The position numbers and the translations under genes are program-made. The notes under the pieces are model-generated. The model was given only the letters and a program-made list of their open reading frames with translations. It was not told where the DNA came from and made no database searches. From Bradyrhizobium sp. SZCCT0148 (GTDB lineage: Bacteria; Pseudomonadota; Alphaproteobacteria; Rhizobiales; Xanthobacteraceae), in the NCBI RefSeq assembly GCF_018129985.1, contig NZ_JAFCKT010000001.1, positions 496,001 through 560,000 on the forward strand: a DNA stretch of 64,000 nt, in the 5' to 3' direction. Shown one piece after another: positions 9,350-18,217 of this stretch; position 1 is the stretch's first letter, and each line of letters begins with the position of its first letter.

Positions 9350-10189
9350 TCACTCCAGATTCGTATTGAACTCGTACGACTTCTCGGGCCCGACCAGCGT
9401 GAATTTTAGCGCGGCGCCATCGGGCTTGGCGCCCGGCGGCAGCCCGTCAAGCTCGAACGAGAAACGCTTCACGCCAGCCGGGCTGTCCTTGACCGGCTCC
9501 GGAATCGGCAGTGCCCAATCGGGCGTGGGTCCTTCCACGTATAAATTGACATTGCCGCTGTCGGGCACAACGACGTCCACCAGCACGGTCTTGGGCCCGT
9601 CGCGCTTGACGTCGCGGATGGTGAGCGGATTGGGATCGCCGATATTGGCGGGCTTGGGCACCGTGTCGAGTGCTGCACGCAAATTCGCGTCCTCGGTCGA
9701 GGCAACGCTGTTGAAGCCGAGCTCGACGCTGGCCTCGACCGGAATGCAGAGTTTTTCGCACACCGCATAATTGATTTCGGCGCGCAGCGTCACCGGCTTG
9801 TCGGCCGCCTTGGCGACGATGCGCAGGGGCAGCACGATCTGGTCGTGATAGCCGATCGAATGACCGCCGGCGCCGTCGTCGAATTTCTGCGGTGCAGGCC
9901 ACATCACCGTCACTGCCTCGACGTTGTCCGATTTGGAGAAGTCGAACCGCGGTGGGACGCCGGAATCGCCGGGCATGCGCCAGTAGGTTTTCCACCCTGG
10001 CTGGATCTGGAATGCAATACCGCCGAGCAGGACTGCGCCGCTGCGCGATCCCGCGAGCAATCGCACCGCGGAATGTCCGTCGCGCTGCCAAGGCGAAGCG
10101 TCATCGGCGCGAGCTGCGATGGCAAGCGACGACGCAAGCAGGGTTGTCGCGACGCCAATCGCCGCACGCAGGGGAACTCTTGTGAGCAT
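9350..10189 (-). CDS. Periplasmic DsbD N-terminal-domain-like protein
   Basis: Secreted protein of 279 residues resembling the alpha domain of protein-disulfide reductase DsbD. A signal peptide ends near ARADD. The core has IQPGWKTYWRMPGDSGVPP and, at about residue 145, CEKLCIPVEA, a CX3C redox pair as found in DsbD alpha domains. There is no transmembrane or thioredoxin domain, so it would need a separate partner to supply electrons. It may act in cytochrome or copper-protein maturation, which is an inference. Its gene diverges from algH. Confidence 0.85.
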   Translation of the reverse strand: MLTRVPLRAAIGVATTLLASSLAIAARADDASPWQRDGHSAVRLLAGSRSGAVLLGGIAFQIQPGWKTYWRMPGDSGVPPRFDFSKSDNVEAVTVMWPAPQKFDDGAGGHSIGYHDQIVLPLRIVAKAADKPVTLRAEINYAVCEKLCIPVEASVELGFNSVASTEDANLRAALDTVPKPANIGDPNPLTIRDVKRDGPKTVLVDVVVPDSGNVNLYVEGPTPDWALPIPEPVKDSPAGVKRFSFELDGLPPGAKPDGAALKFTLVGPEKSYEFNTNLE

Positions 10190-10331
10190 GATACGTCTTT
10201 ACAGGGTCACCCCTGGGCAAACCATTGAATTGCTTGTGATGGAGCCATCTGAATCGCGCCCCTGCAAGCCTTGATTTGACAGCAGCCCGGCCCGACATCA
10301 GGATAGGAATTGAAACCGGAGTGCTTCACCG

Positions 10332-10976
10332 ATGGCTCCCACAGGCAAAAGAACGGGCGAAAGCACCCGCGGCGAGGGGCCCGCGCTGCCCAGTTCAGCC
10401 GGTTATCTCGACGGCCGGCTGCTGATCGCAATGCCCGTCATGGGCGACTCCCGCTTCGAACGTTCGGTCATCTATCTCTGCGCCCATTCGGCGGAGGGGG
10501 CGATGGGTATCATCGTGAACCATCCGGCCGGCAGCATTGATTTTCCCGAGCTGTTGCAGCAGCTCGGCATCATCAAGAAGGGCGAGCACATCAGGCTGCC
10601 TGAGAATGCCGAAAGCATGAAAGTGCTGCGCGGCGGCCCCGTCGATACCGGCCGCGGCTTCGTGCTCCATTCAAGCGACTTCTATATCGAAAACGCGACG
10701 CTGCGGATCGACGACGGTGTCTGTCTCACGGCGACGGTCGATATCCTGCGCGCGATCGCCAACGGCTCGGGTCCCAAGCATGCCATCCTCGCGCTTGGCT
10801 ATGCCGGCTGGGCGCCAGGCCAGCTCGAGACCGAGATCCAGAGCAACGGCTGGCTGCACTGCGATGCGGACGCGGATCTGATCTTCGGTGACGACGTCGA
10901 CGACAAGTACGGACGCGCCCTGCGCAAGATCGGCATCGATCCCGGCATGCTCTCGAACGAGGCCGGGCACGCGTAG
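10332..10976 (+). CDS. algH: YqgE/AlgH family protein
   Basis: Conserved protein of 214 residues belonging to the UPF0301 (YqgE/AlgH) family. Recognisable motifs are [45 protein letters not shown] and [16 protein letters not shown]. The family's biochemical role is unclear; AlgH affects alginate regulation in Pseudomonas. The first 25 residues are an extra hydrophilic tail. GGAG lies about 10 bases before ATG 10332. Confidence 0.93.
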   Translation: MAPTGKRTGESTRGEGPALPSSAGYLDGRLLIAMPVMGDSRFERSVIYLCAHSAEGAMGIIVNHPAGSIDFPELLQQLGIIKKGEHIRLPENAESMKVLRGGPVDTGRGFVLHSSDFYIENATLRIDDGVCLTATVDILRAIANGSGPKHAILALGYAGWAPGQLETEIQSNGWLHCDADADLIFGDDVDDKYGRALRKIGIDPGMLSNEAGHA

Positions 10977-11009
10977 CGTTGGCTGCGGCGGTCTTCGCCG
11001 CACCCACCG

Positions 11010-11114
11010 CTGTCATGCCCCGGCTTGACCGGGGCATCCAGTAGGCTGCAGCCGATCGACACAATCAACACCGTCTCAGATTACTGGATCGCCCGGTCGA
11101 GCCGGGCGATGACC
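11010..11114. repeat. Intergenic palindrome pair (GCCCCGG-GACCGGGGC type)
   Basis: Two hairpins: ATGCCCCGG/CCGGGGCAT at 11015-11038 and ATCGCCCGG/CCGGGCGAT at about 11089-11110, the second preceded by TTACTGG. Related units occur at 31419-31502, 43439-43523 and 50752-50845. It lies between convergent genes and may slow both transcription fronts. Confidence 0.75.
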
Positions 11115-11138
11115 GGTTGCAGAGGAGCCTGTCCCCGG

Positions 11139-12026
11139 CTACTCCGCCGCCTGCTGCTGCACCGTCGGCTCCGTCCCTGCTACCGTGGCACGGCGCATGT
11201 CGCGGGGCTGCGATTGGTCGTAGCGGCGGACGCGGTGCATGGTCTGGCGGTTGTCCCACATCACGAGGTCATGCAGCTTCCATTTGTGGACGTAGACGAA
11301 CTCTGGCTGCGTCGCGTGCTCGTTGAGGTCGCGCAGCAGCAGCCGGCCCTCGGGCACGCTCATGCCGACGATCTTGCCGGCATGGGATGAGAGATACAGC
11401 GACTTGCGGCGATGCACGGGGTGCGTCCGCACCAGCCGCTGCAGCACCGGCTTGAACATCTCCTTCTCTTCGTCGGTGTATTCGGTGAAGCCGAGCGATC
11501 CCCGCGAATACATCAGCGAGTGCTCGCAGACGAGGTCATCGATCTCCGCCTTGGTCTCGTCGTCGAGCGCATCATAGGCGGCGCGCATGTCGGCGAATTC
11601 GGTGTTGCCGCCCTTCGGGTTCACCACGCGCGCCGACAGCAGCGAGAATTTTGCAGGGATCGGCCGGAACGAGCTGTCGGAGTGCCACAGGCAATTGCCG
11701 AGATTGAACAGATTGGCGCGGCTGTCCTTCGGCAGCGGCTTGCCGTCCTTGCCGAGGTTGGAGACATCGTTCAAGCCCGAACTGAGGCGGTATTCGCTGG
11801 CCTTGGTGATGTTGCCGCCACGGGCATCCTCACGCTGACCGAAGTTCAGCGCGAAGGCCATCTGCTGCTCGTCGGTGATGTCCTGGTCGTGGAAAACAAG
11901 CACCGCGTATGTGTCCATCGCGGCCTCGACCTCGCGCGCCTCGGCCTCGGTGAGGGGCTTTCGCAAATCGAGGCCGGAAACCTCGCCGACAAAATGCTTC
12001 TGAAGCTGCCGGATGGCGATCGTCAT
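11139..12026 (-). CDS. TauD/TfdA-family alpha-ketoglutarate dioxygenase (TfdA-alpha-like)
   Basis: Fe(II)/2-oxoglutarate dioxygenase of 295 residues. The iron facial triad is His115 and Asp117 (LWHSDSSF) with His264 (QTMHRVRRY); Arg275 would hold 2-oxoglutarate. The overall sequence and length look like the TfdA-alpha proteins reported from bradyrhizobia, which attack 2,4-dichlorophenoxyacetate weakly and whose natural substrate is uncertain. GGGAG lies 8 bases before ATG 12026. Two SDR genes follow in the same neighbourhood, suggesting an aromatic or oxyacid catabolic set, but no chlorophenol genes are present. TauD (taurine) activity is the main alternative. Confidence 0.85.
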   Translation of the reverse strand: MTIAIRQLQKHFVGEVSGLDLRKPLTEAEAREVEAAMDTYAVLVFHDQDITDEQQMAFALNFGQREDARGGNITKASEYRLSSGLNDVSNLGKDGKPLPKDSRANLFNLGNCLWHSDSSFRPIPAKFSLLSARVVNPKGGNTEFADMRAAYDALDDETKAEIDDLVCEHSLMYSRGSLGFTEYTDEEKEMFKPVLQRLVRTHPVHRRKSLYLSSHAGKIVGMSVPEGRLLLRDLNEHATQPEFVYVHKWKLHDLVMWDNRQTMHRVRRYDQSQPRDMRRATVAGTEPTVQQQAAE

Positions 12027-12143
12027 GACGTTTTCTCCCGCGTGCCGCGAGCGGTTGGTCCCGCTCTGTCGACGAAAAAACTACTCCCGCGCTCGTACTT
12101 GTCAACGCTCGCCGCGCATGGCTGACCGGGCTACGCTCCCATG

Positions 12144-12923
12144 CTACGCATTCCGCGCCATCAACCCGCCGTCGACCGGGATCACCGCGCCGGTAAGGAA
12201 CGAGGCCGCCGGCAGGCACAGGCTCAGCGTCATATGCGCGACCTCCTCGGGATCGCCGTAGCGGCCGAGTGCGGTGCGGCGTCTGGCATAGGTCGTCTTG
12301 TGCTCTTCCGAGATGCGGTCGGTGATGGCGGTGCGGATCGGACCCGGGCAGATGCAGTTGACGGTGATGCCCTCGCGGCCGAGTTCGACGGCGAGCGAGC
12401 GGGTGAGGCTCGCAACGCCGCCCTTCGCAGCGGAATAGGGGCTGTGCAATGCGGTGGCGCCGAGCGCCTCGGTCGAGGCGATGTTGACGATGCGCGGGCA
12501 ATTCGATTTGCGCAGGTAAGGCAGCGCGGCGCGGATGATGCGCGGATGCGCCGTCAGCATCACGGCAATGCCCTTGGCCCAGGAATCCTCATAAGTGTCG
12601 TCGTCGATCGCGACGCGCACGGAAATGCCTGCATTGTTGACGACAATGTCGAGCCCGCCGAAATGTGCCGCGGCATCATTCACCACGCGCTTGATCTCGC
12701 CACCGTCGGCGACATCGAGCGTCCAGGCTTTTGCCGTACCGCCGCTTGCTGCGATCTGCTCCGCGACGGTGAGCGCGCCTTGCTCGTCATGGTCGGTGAC
12801 GGCAACGTTGGCGCCCTCCGCGGCGAATACCCGCGCGGTGGCGCGCCCCATGCCGCTGGCGGCGCCGGTGACGAGAACGGTCAGGCCCTTGACGGACCGG
12901 CTGAGCTGCTTGAACTCGGACAT
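12144..12923 (-). CDS. Short-chain dehydrogenase/reductase
   Basis: Classical SDR of 259 residues. It has the cofactor loop TGAASGMG (near residues 19-26), NNAG, a catalytic Ser in NIASTEAL and YSAAK as the Tyr-Lys pair; CPGPIRTAI is the usual loop after the active site. An acidic residue follows beta-2 (VTDHD), which favours NAD(H). GAGGAA stands 6 bases before ATG 12923. It lies 117 bases upstream of, and codirectional with, the dioxygenase gene, so the two may share a message. Substrate unknown. Confidence 0.88.
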   Translation of the reverse strand: MSEFKQLSRSVKGLTVLVTGAASGMGRATARVFAAEGANVAVTDHDEQGALTVAEQIAASGGTAKAWTLDVADGGEIKRVVNDAAAHFGGLDIVVNNAGISVRVAIDDDTYEDSWAKGIAVMLTAHPRIIRAALPYLRKSNCPRIVNIASTEALGATALHSPYSAAKGGVASLTRSLAVELGREGITVNCICPGPIRTAITDRISEEHKTTYARRRTALGRYGDPEEVAHMTLSLCLPAASFLTGAVIPVDGGLMARNA

Positions 12924-13021
12924 GCTGTTTCCTCGGTAGCCCGCTTGTTCTTGTTATGATTGACAAGGCTGGCATCGATCCGCAGACAGGTCAAACAAGC
13001 AAGACAAAGGGAGAGGCCGCA

Positions 13022-13759
13022 ATGGCGAACGAGCTCGATTTCTCAGGCAGGCAGGTGCTGGTGGTCGGCGGTTCGAGCGGGATCGGCAACGGCATCGCGC
13101 AGGCATTTCGCACGAGGGGCGCAGCTGTCGCCGTTTGCGGCACGCGCGCTCACGCGACGGAATATTCAGTTGAAGAAGGCTCCGATCTCAGCGGTCTCGC
13201 CTATGCGCAGCTCGACGTCAGCAACCCCGCTGCGATCGAGGCGTTCAAGCCGTCCTTCGACCGGCTCGACGTGCTCGTGCTGGCGCAGGGCGCGGTGCTC
13301 TATCGCCGCGGTGAATTCGAGATGAGCGGTTTTCGCAAGGTGGTCGAGGTCAACCTCATGAGCCTGATGGCTTGCGCGACGCGGTTTCATTCCATGTTGC
13401 GGGATGCGATGGGTTCGCTGATCATGGTGTCCTCGACCGCGGCCTATCATTCCACCATGGGCAATCCCGCCTATAACGCCTCGAAGACCGGTGCGGTCGG
13501 ATTGACGCGGACGCTGGGCGAGGCCTGGGCGGAAGACGGCATCCGCGTCAACGGCATCGCGCCGGGGCTCGTCGACACCAAGATGACGAAGGTGACGACC
13601 GACAATCCCAAGCGGCTCGAAGGCGCGCTCGCGCGCATTCCCCTGCGGCGATTGGGCACGCCGGCCGATATGGCGGGCGCGGCCCTGTTCCTGGCCTCGC
13701 CGCTGTCGTCCTACATCGTCGGACAGACGCTGGTCGTCGATGGTGGGCTGATTTTATAG
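13022..13759 (+). CDS. Short-chain dehydrogenase/reductase
   Basis: Classical SDR of 245 residues, divergently placed from the SDR at 12144-12923. Motifs are GGSSGIGNGIA for the cofactor, a catalytic Ser in MVSSTAAYHS, and YNASK. The nucleotide loop after beta-2 (VCGTRAH) has no acidic residue and has an Arg, which hints at NADP(H). NNAG is replaced by LAQGA, a less common variant. The start at ATG 13022 is set by GGGAGAGG at 13009-13016. Its partner and substrate are unknown, though divergence from the dioxygenase-SDR pair suggests common control. Confidence 0.87.
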   Translation: MANELDFSGRQVLVVGGSSGIGNGIAQAFRTRGAAVAVCGTRAHATEYSVEEGSDLSGLAYAQLDVSNPAAIEAFKPSFDRLDVLVLAQGAVLYRRGEFEMSGFRKVVEVNLMSLMACATRFHSMLRDAMGSLIMVSSTAAYHSTMGNPAYNASKTGAVGLTRTLGEAWAEDGIRVNGIAPGLVDTKMTKVTTDNPKRLEGALARIPLRRLGTPADMAGAALFLASPLSSYIVGQTLVVDGGLIL

Positions 13760-13835
13760 GGCTACACTTTTGATGTCGCGTGGAACCGCGCCGCACCTGA
13801 TCGGTTACTTCGGCTGACACCCGAGGAGGAGCAGC

Positions 13836-14204
13836 ATGGATACGGATCGTATTGTTGGAGCGGCAAAGGACTACGCAGGTAAGGCGGAAAGCGCGATCGG
13901 AGACATCGCTGGCGATTCCAAGACGCAGGCATCGGGCAAGGCGCGGGAAGCCGCGGGCACCGTTCAGAATCTCTACGGGCAGGCCAAGGACGCCGTGCGC
14001 GACGCCACGGACACTGCGGCCAGCTACGCCAAGGACGCCTATGAGAACAGCGGCGATACTTTCCGTGACGGCTCGCAGGCGATTTCCCAGAAGGTGAAGG
14101 ACAATCCGCTCGGCGCACTGATGGTCGCCGGTGGCATCGGCTTCGCGCTCGCGCTGCTGATGTCGCGGCCGGTTCGCCGCTCGCCGCCGCGCTGGCGCTA
14201 CTAG
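13836..14204 (+). CDS. CsbD-like stress-response protein with C-terminal membrane helix
   Basis: Small protein of 122 residues. The first part is a CsbD-like, Ala/Lys-rich amphipathic repeat (DYAGKAESAIGDIAGDS, KAREAAGTVQNLYGQAKDA). The end is a hydrophobic Gly-rich helix (NPLGALMVAGGIGFALALL) like that of DUF883 proteins, so it should be anchored with the charged part in the cytoplasm. Such proteins are induced by general stress in many alphaproteobacteria; that is family knowledge. A strong GAGGAGGAG site lies before ATG 13836. Confidence 0.85.
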   Translation: MDTDRIVGAAKDYAGKAESAIGDIAGDSKTQASGKAREAAGTVQNLYGQAKDAVRDATDTAASYAKDAYENSGDTFRDGSQAISQKVKDNPLGALMVAGGIGFALALLMSRPVRRSPPRWRY

Positions 14205-14229
14205 GCCTGAATTAGGCAACGTCTTTCGT

Positions 14230-14276
14230 GCCCCGGTCGCAAAGCGGCGCAAAACGCCGCTTTGCGGAGCCGGGGC
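14230..14276. repeat. Long perfect hairpin after the CsbD-like gene
   Basis: Nested stems: outer GCCCCGG (14230-14236) with CCGGGGC (14270-14276), inner CGCAAAGCGGCG (14238-14249) with CGCCGCTTTGCG (14255-14266), loop of 5. It sits between convergent genes. There is no U-tract, so simple intrinsic termination is doubtful. Confidence 0.75.
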
Positions 14277-14367
14277 CGATTCTTTGCGAATGTGGTGAGA
14301 GAGCCGGGTCCGACACTGCCTCGCATCACCAGGGGTGCTGCGAGGCGTCCATGACGCGGACCTTCGC

Positions 14368-16119
14368 TTACCGGAACATTTCGGCCGAGCGCCCTACGCT
14401 ACCCGGCGGACGCGGAAGGCCTGGATTTGAGGCTGGATTCGGGTTGCGCGGCGCAGGCGTCAGTTGACGGGGCGCAGGCGCGGGCTGCGGCGAGCCGAAG
14501 CCGAAGAAATCACGCATCGATGGTTGGGCCTGCGCCGGCTGCTGCACCACGGGTGGCTTTTTCGGCGCGAGTTTTTGTGGCGCGATCGTCGCGGCTGCGC
14601 CCGGCGCGGGGGAAGCCGCACCACCGTCAGGGGTCGTCGCGGCCACAGGCGTATCGCCCTTGGCCTGCTCGCGGCCCACTTCCCGGCGCGGCCAGGCGTA
14701 ATCGTCGGCACGGCCGGCCGGAGCCGCCAGCGGCTCGCCCTTCACCATCGTCTTTGCGGCCAGCGCATCGACGGCGGCGGGACGCGAGCCCGGGCCACCC
14801 AGCAATTGATCGGTCGAGATCGAGGCTGCTACCAAGGGCACGATCGGCCCGGCCAGCGGCCGCGGCGCGGGCTTGCCGGGCTCGGCGCTGGTGTCCGGCG
14901 TCGCCGGCTCGCTCGGCAGCGCGATCGGACCGGAGCGTCCTGCCAGCAGGCGCGTGATCTCGCGCTCGACATAGTGCGCGAGTTTGCGCGCGCCGGGCTT
15001 GGTGAAGAAGACGCCGTCGCCGCTGCGGAGCTGGCGGATCTGACCTTCGAAGTCGGGGCCCTTCTGCAGGAAGCGGCCGGCCTCATCGACGAAACCGTCC
15101 CAGACATCGACATAGGTGATGCCGGCCTTGGCCGCGCCTTCCCGGTAGAGCGAATCCAGGAACAGCATGTCCGCGGTGCCCTTCGGACCGCGGATCGCGG
15201 GCAGGCCGACCCAGAGCACCGGCACGCCCTTGCTCTTGAGCACGCCGGCGAGTTCTTCGATCTTCTTGCCGTAGAGCTCGACCCAGCGCTCGTCGCGGAA
15301 TTCGTAGAGGCCGTTCGGATTGCGCGCGGTCTTCTCCGGCGCGGCCGCCGGCGTGTCGGCATTGTCGGCATCGTCCTGCGGCAGATCGGCATCGGCAGGC
15401 TTGTCGTCCGGCTTGGCCGCGGTGTCGTTGCCGGGCTTGGCGTCCCCCGGCTTCGCCGGCTGTTTGGCGCGCGCACCCTTGTCGTTCTTCTTGTCCTTGT
15501 CTGCGGCGGCCTTGTCCGTCTTGTCGGCGGCCGGCTCGCGGATCGCGCTGCGGTCGTTGAGGCCCAGCATGACCACAATCACGTCGGGCTTTTCGGTCTC
15601 GAGGATGCCCCTTGCGGCGGTCGTCCAATCCGCGGGCTCGCCGCGCGGCTGGTACTTGATCAGGCCGGACGTGGTCTTGTGTTTGCGGATCACGCCCATG
15701 TCGGGCTGCTCGGCGTAGGCGTCTTCGAGACCGTAAGCGAGCCAGTCGGCCATGGCGTCGCCGATCACGAGCACGTTCTTCTCGGGAATGGTGTCGCGTT
15801 TGGCGGGCGAGGGGGCACGCGAAAAATCCTGGCGCGGCGCCTGCGGCTGTTGCTGCTGGAACGGCGCAAAGAAGTCGCCGCCGAACCACCCGCCGCCTCC
15901 ACCGCCGCGCTGTGGCGGCGGAGCCTGGCGCTGCGGTGGGCCGCCGAAGCCAGGGAAATTGAAGAATTGCGCCGAGGCGGGTCCCGCAACCGAGACCAGA
16001 ATCGCAAGCGCCGTCCCCAGCGCGATCAACGGGCCGGTCTCGGTCAACACCCTGAACAGGGACTTGGGCTTCGACATGCGATCTCGGGCCAACGCAATGG
16101 GGTCTGAAACAAGTCCCAT
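14368..16119 (-). CDS. DUF459/SGNH-like periplasmic protein lacking catalytic Ser and His
   Basis: Exported protein of up to 583 residues. A signal peptide ends near GPASA (about residue 50 from ATG 16119, or 36 from ATG 16077). After a Pro/Gly-rich linker the SGNH-like domain spans about 115-395. Block I reads VIGDAMADWL, with Ala122 where GDS is expected. Block III GLND (186-189) is intact. Block V reads DGVFFTKPG, with Phe where DxxH has His. A low-complexity Lys/Asp/Ala insert (about 198-260) and a Pro/Ala-rich tail flank it. The start is uncertain: ATG 16119 follows TATTAT directly, which could be a -10 element and would favour ATG 16077. Confidence 0.8.
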   Translation of the reverse strand: MGLVSDPIALARDRMSKPKSLFRVLTETGPLIALGTALAILVSVAGPASAQFFNFPGFGGPPQRQAPPPQRGGGGGGWFGGDFFAPFQQQQPQAPRQDFSRAPSPAKRDTIPEKNVLVIGDAMADWLAYGLEDAYAEQPDMGVIRKHKTTSGLIKYQPRGEPADWTTAARGILETEKPDVIVVMLGLNDRSAIREPAADKTDKAAADKDKKNDKGARAKQPAKPGDAKPGNDTAAKPDDKPADADLPQDDADNADTPAAAPEKTARNPNGLYEFRDERWVELYGKKIEELAGVLKSKGVPVLWVGLPAIRGPKGTADMLFLDSLYREGAAKAGITYVDVWDGFVDEAGRFLQKGPDFEGQIRQLRSGDGVFFTKPGARKLAHYVEREITRLLAGRSGPIALPSEPATPDTSAEPGKPAPRPLAGPIVPLVAASISTDQLLGGPGSRPAAVDALAAKTMVKGEPLAAPAGRADDYAWPRREVGREQAKGDTPVAATTPDGGAASPAPGAAATIAPQKLAPKKPPVVQQPAQAQPSMRDFFGFGSPQPAPAPRQLTPAPRNPNPASNPGLPRPPGSVGRSAEMFR

Positions 16120-16360
16120 ATAATACCGGAATCAGGCCGCAAACAGGCAAATTCCATCACCATAAATCGCGCGATGGGGCCGGGGGTCAAGGCCAAGCCG
16201 TGCGACGGCGATAGGAACGGTTACCGGCCAAGAGCCAGGGCGGCGCGGATCGTCCCCAATTGTGATCCATCCAACAACCTCAATGATATTTTCGATATAA
16301 AATCCTCCTGTAATTGCAATTGTTCCATTTCTACCAACGTCGATTTGTGGAGCCTTAGCC

Positions 16361-18217
16361 ATGCAGGACATGACGAAGTCGCGTGCGCAAGCGGAGCAGT
16401 TGCTCGATAAGCAAGCGGAACAGGCCAAAGCGAAGCGGCCGCAAGGCCATGGACGTGTCGAGCGCGGTCTGGATGCGGTGGCTTACCATCCGGAAGGTTT
16501 TGGCCGGTTCGGCCGGATGTTCCCCGAACTCGCCCGTGCCCGTTTCGGTGACACCCTGTCTCAGGAGCAGGAGGTCATGAAGGCGATCGCCGCCACCATG
16601 ATCAAGACCGGCGATCTCGGCGCTCCGATCGAAAAGGCCGAGCCGGTGGATGAAAATCCGGCGATCATGGCGGGCTATACCTATTTCGGGCAGTTCATCG
16701 ACCACGACATCACCTTCGATCCCGCATCCGATCTCGACCGCGATAATGATCCCAACGCGACCGAGGATTTCCGCACGGCCCGGCTCGATCTCGATTCCAT
16801 ATACGGGCGCGGTCCGGCGGATCAGCCTTATCTCTACAATCCGGATCTCACCATCAAGCTGGGCTTCGACAAGACGCCCGCTTACCTCAAAGGCAAGAAG
16901 CGTTTTGACGTGCAGCGCGCGCCACGCGACGAGAGCGGCGAGGTCGAAGATGCGCACCAGGATTGTCCCCGCGCCATCATCGGCGACAAGCGGAACGACG
17001 AGAACAACATCGTCCTGCAGATCCATGTGCTGTGGCAGCGTTTTCACAACAGGATCATGCTCGATCTCGCCAAGCCCTCGACTGCAAAGGGAAACGAGCG
17101 CCCGGGCATCACGGGGCTTGCGGCCTTCAACACGGCGCAGCGCATCGTGCGGTGGCACTATCAATGGGTGGTGTTGCACGACTTCGTGCGGCGCATCGTC
17201 GGGGACAAGATGTTCCATGCCGTCTACAATGGCGGCAAGCCGGACATTCAGTTCTACAAGCCGGAAGCCGCGCGCTATCCGTTCATGCCCGTTGAATTCT
17301 CGGTCGCGGCCTATCGGTTCGGTCACTCCATGGTCCGACCGAGCTATTCGCTCAGCGCGGCGATACCGCATCAAAAGACGAATTCACTGGAGCGGCTGGC
17401 CATCTTCAAGCCGAACTTCAGCTGCGACGACGTGCAGAGCCTGAACGGCTTCCGACCGTTGCCGCCGGAATGGGGCGTCGACTGGAGCTTCTTCCTCCCC
17501 GATGTGAAAAGCGACTTGCCGAAACCAACGAAGGAGCTCCCGTTCGGAAATTTCGTCAGGCCGCAGCCGGCCTATCGGATCGACTCGATGCTTGTCGACC
17601 CGCTCGCCAGTTTGCCCGATCTGCGCAATGAAAGGCCCGATCGCAGGTCGCTGCCGAGCCTGAATCTCCAACGCGGGATAGCGCTGGGCTTGCCCAGCGG
17701 GCAGGCGGTGGCGCGGCGCATGGGTTTGACGCCGCTGACCGACGAGCAACTCTGGATCGACGAGGGAAACCTCACGGACGAAGCCGCGGTGAAGGCACGC
17801 CGCGAGATGTTCAAGGCGAATTTCGCCCAGCTGCATGAGAATGCGCCGCTCTGGTACTACATCTTGCGCGAGGCTGAGCTGACCGATCAGGTCAAGACCG
17901 CCTTCGAGGATGACGACAAGAAGAAGCGTACGGCAAAGCTCGGCGGCAGCCGGCTGGGCGACGTTGGCGGCCGTATCGTCGCCGAGGTCCTGATCGGTCT
18001 CGTGGTCGCGGACAGCCAGTCCTATCTCGTCCAGGTCCCGAACTGGCGGCCCAAGGTGAAGGACATGTCGGTCCCGGGAGCCAGGTTCGAACTCTCCGAC
18101 GTCGTGAACTATGTTGCAGCTGAGCAGCCGGCGCGGCGGCGATTTTACCGTCCGCGCAGCCGTTCCAGGGCGTCGGAGGAGGCAAAACCGTCTGCAGGCA
18201 CTCCGATCGAGGCCTGA
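16361..18217 (+). CDS. Animal-type haem peroxidase
   Basis: Member of the animal haem-dependent peroxidase superfamily (peroxidase-cyclooxygenase), 618 residues. GQFIDHDITFDP carries the distal His115 and the adjacent Asp expected for calcium/haem linkage. LDLDSIYGRG is the usual Ca-binding segment, LWQRFHNRI follows, and FGHSMVRPSY supplies the probable proximal His322. No signal peptide or membrane helix is seen, so it may be cytoplasmic or exported by another route. Substrate unknown; bacterial members are thought to oxidise halides or aromatics. Its final 73 bases overlap the convergent transglycosylase gene. Confidence 0.88.
   Translation: MQDMTKSRAQAEQLLDKQAEQAKAKRPQGHGRVERGLDAVAYHPEGFGRFGRMFPELARARFGDTLSQEQEVMKAIAATMIKTGDLGAPIEKAEPVDENPAIMAGYTYFGQFIDHDITFDPASDLDRDNDPNATEDFRTARLDLDSIYGRGPADQPYLYNPDLTIKLGFDKTPAYLKGKKRFDVQRAPRDESGEVEDAHQDCPRAIIGDKRNDENNIVLQIHVLWQRFHNRIMLDLAKPSTAKGNERPGITGLAAFNTAQRIVRWHYQWVVLHDFVRRIVGDKMFHAVYNGGKPDIQFYKPEAARYPFMPVEFSVAAYRFGHSMVRPSYSLSAAIPHQKTNSLERLAIFKPNFSCDDVQSLNGFRPLPPEWGVDWSFFLPDVKSDLPKPTKELPFGNFVRPQPAYRIDSMLVDPLASLPDLRNERPDRRSLPSLNLQRGIALGLPSGQAVARRMGLTPLTDEQLWIDEGNLTDEAAVKARREMFKANFAQLHENAPLWYYILREAELTDQVKTAFEDDDKKKRTAKLGGSRLGDVGGRIVAEVLIGLVVADSQSYLVQVPNWRPKVKDMSVPGARFELSDVVNYVAAEQPARRRFYRPRSRSRASEEAKPSAGTPIEA

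Noticed and set aside
14464..16107. 547-codon plus-strand open frame opposite the DUF459 gene
   Set aside because: It is Arg-rich and without motifs, while the minus-strand frame has a signal peptide and SGNH-like blocks. Antisense frames like this are expected at this GC content.
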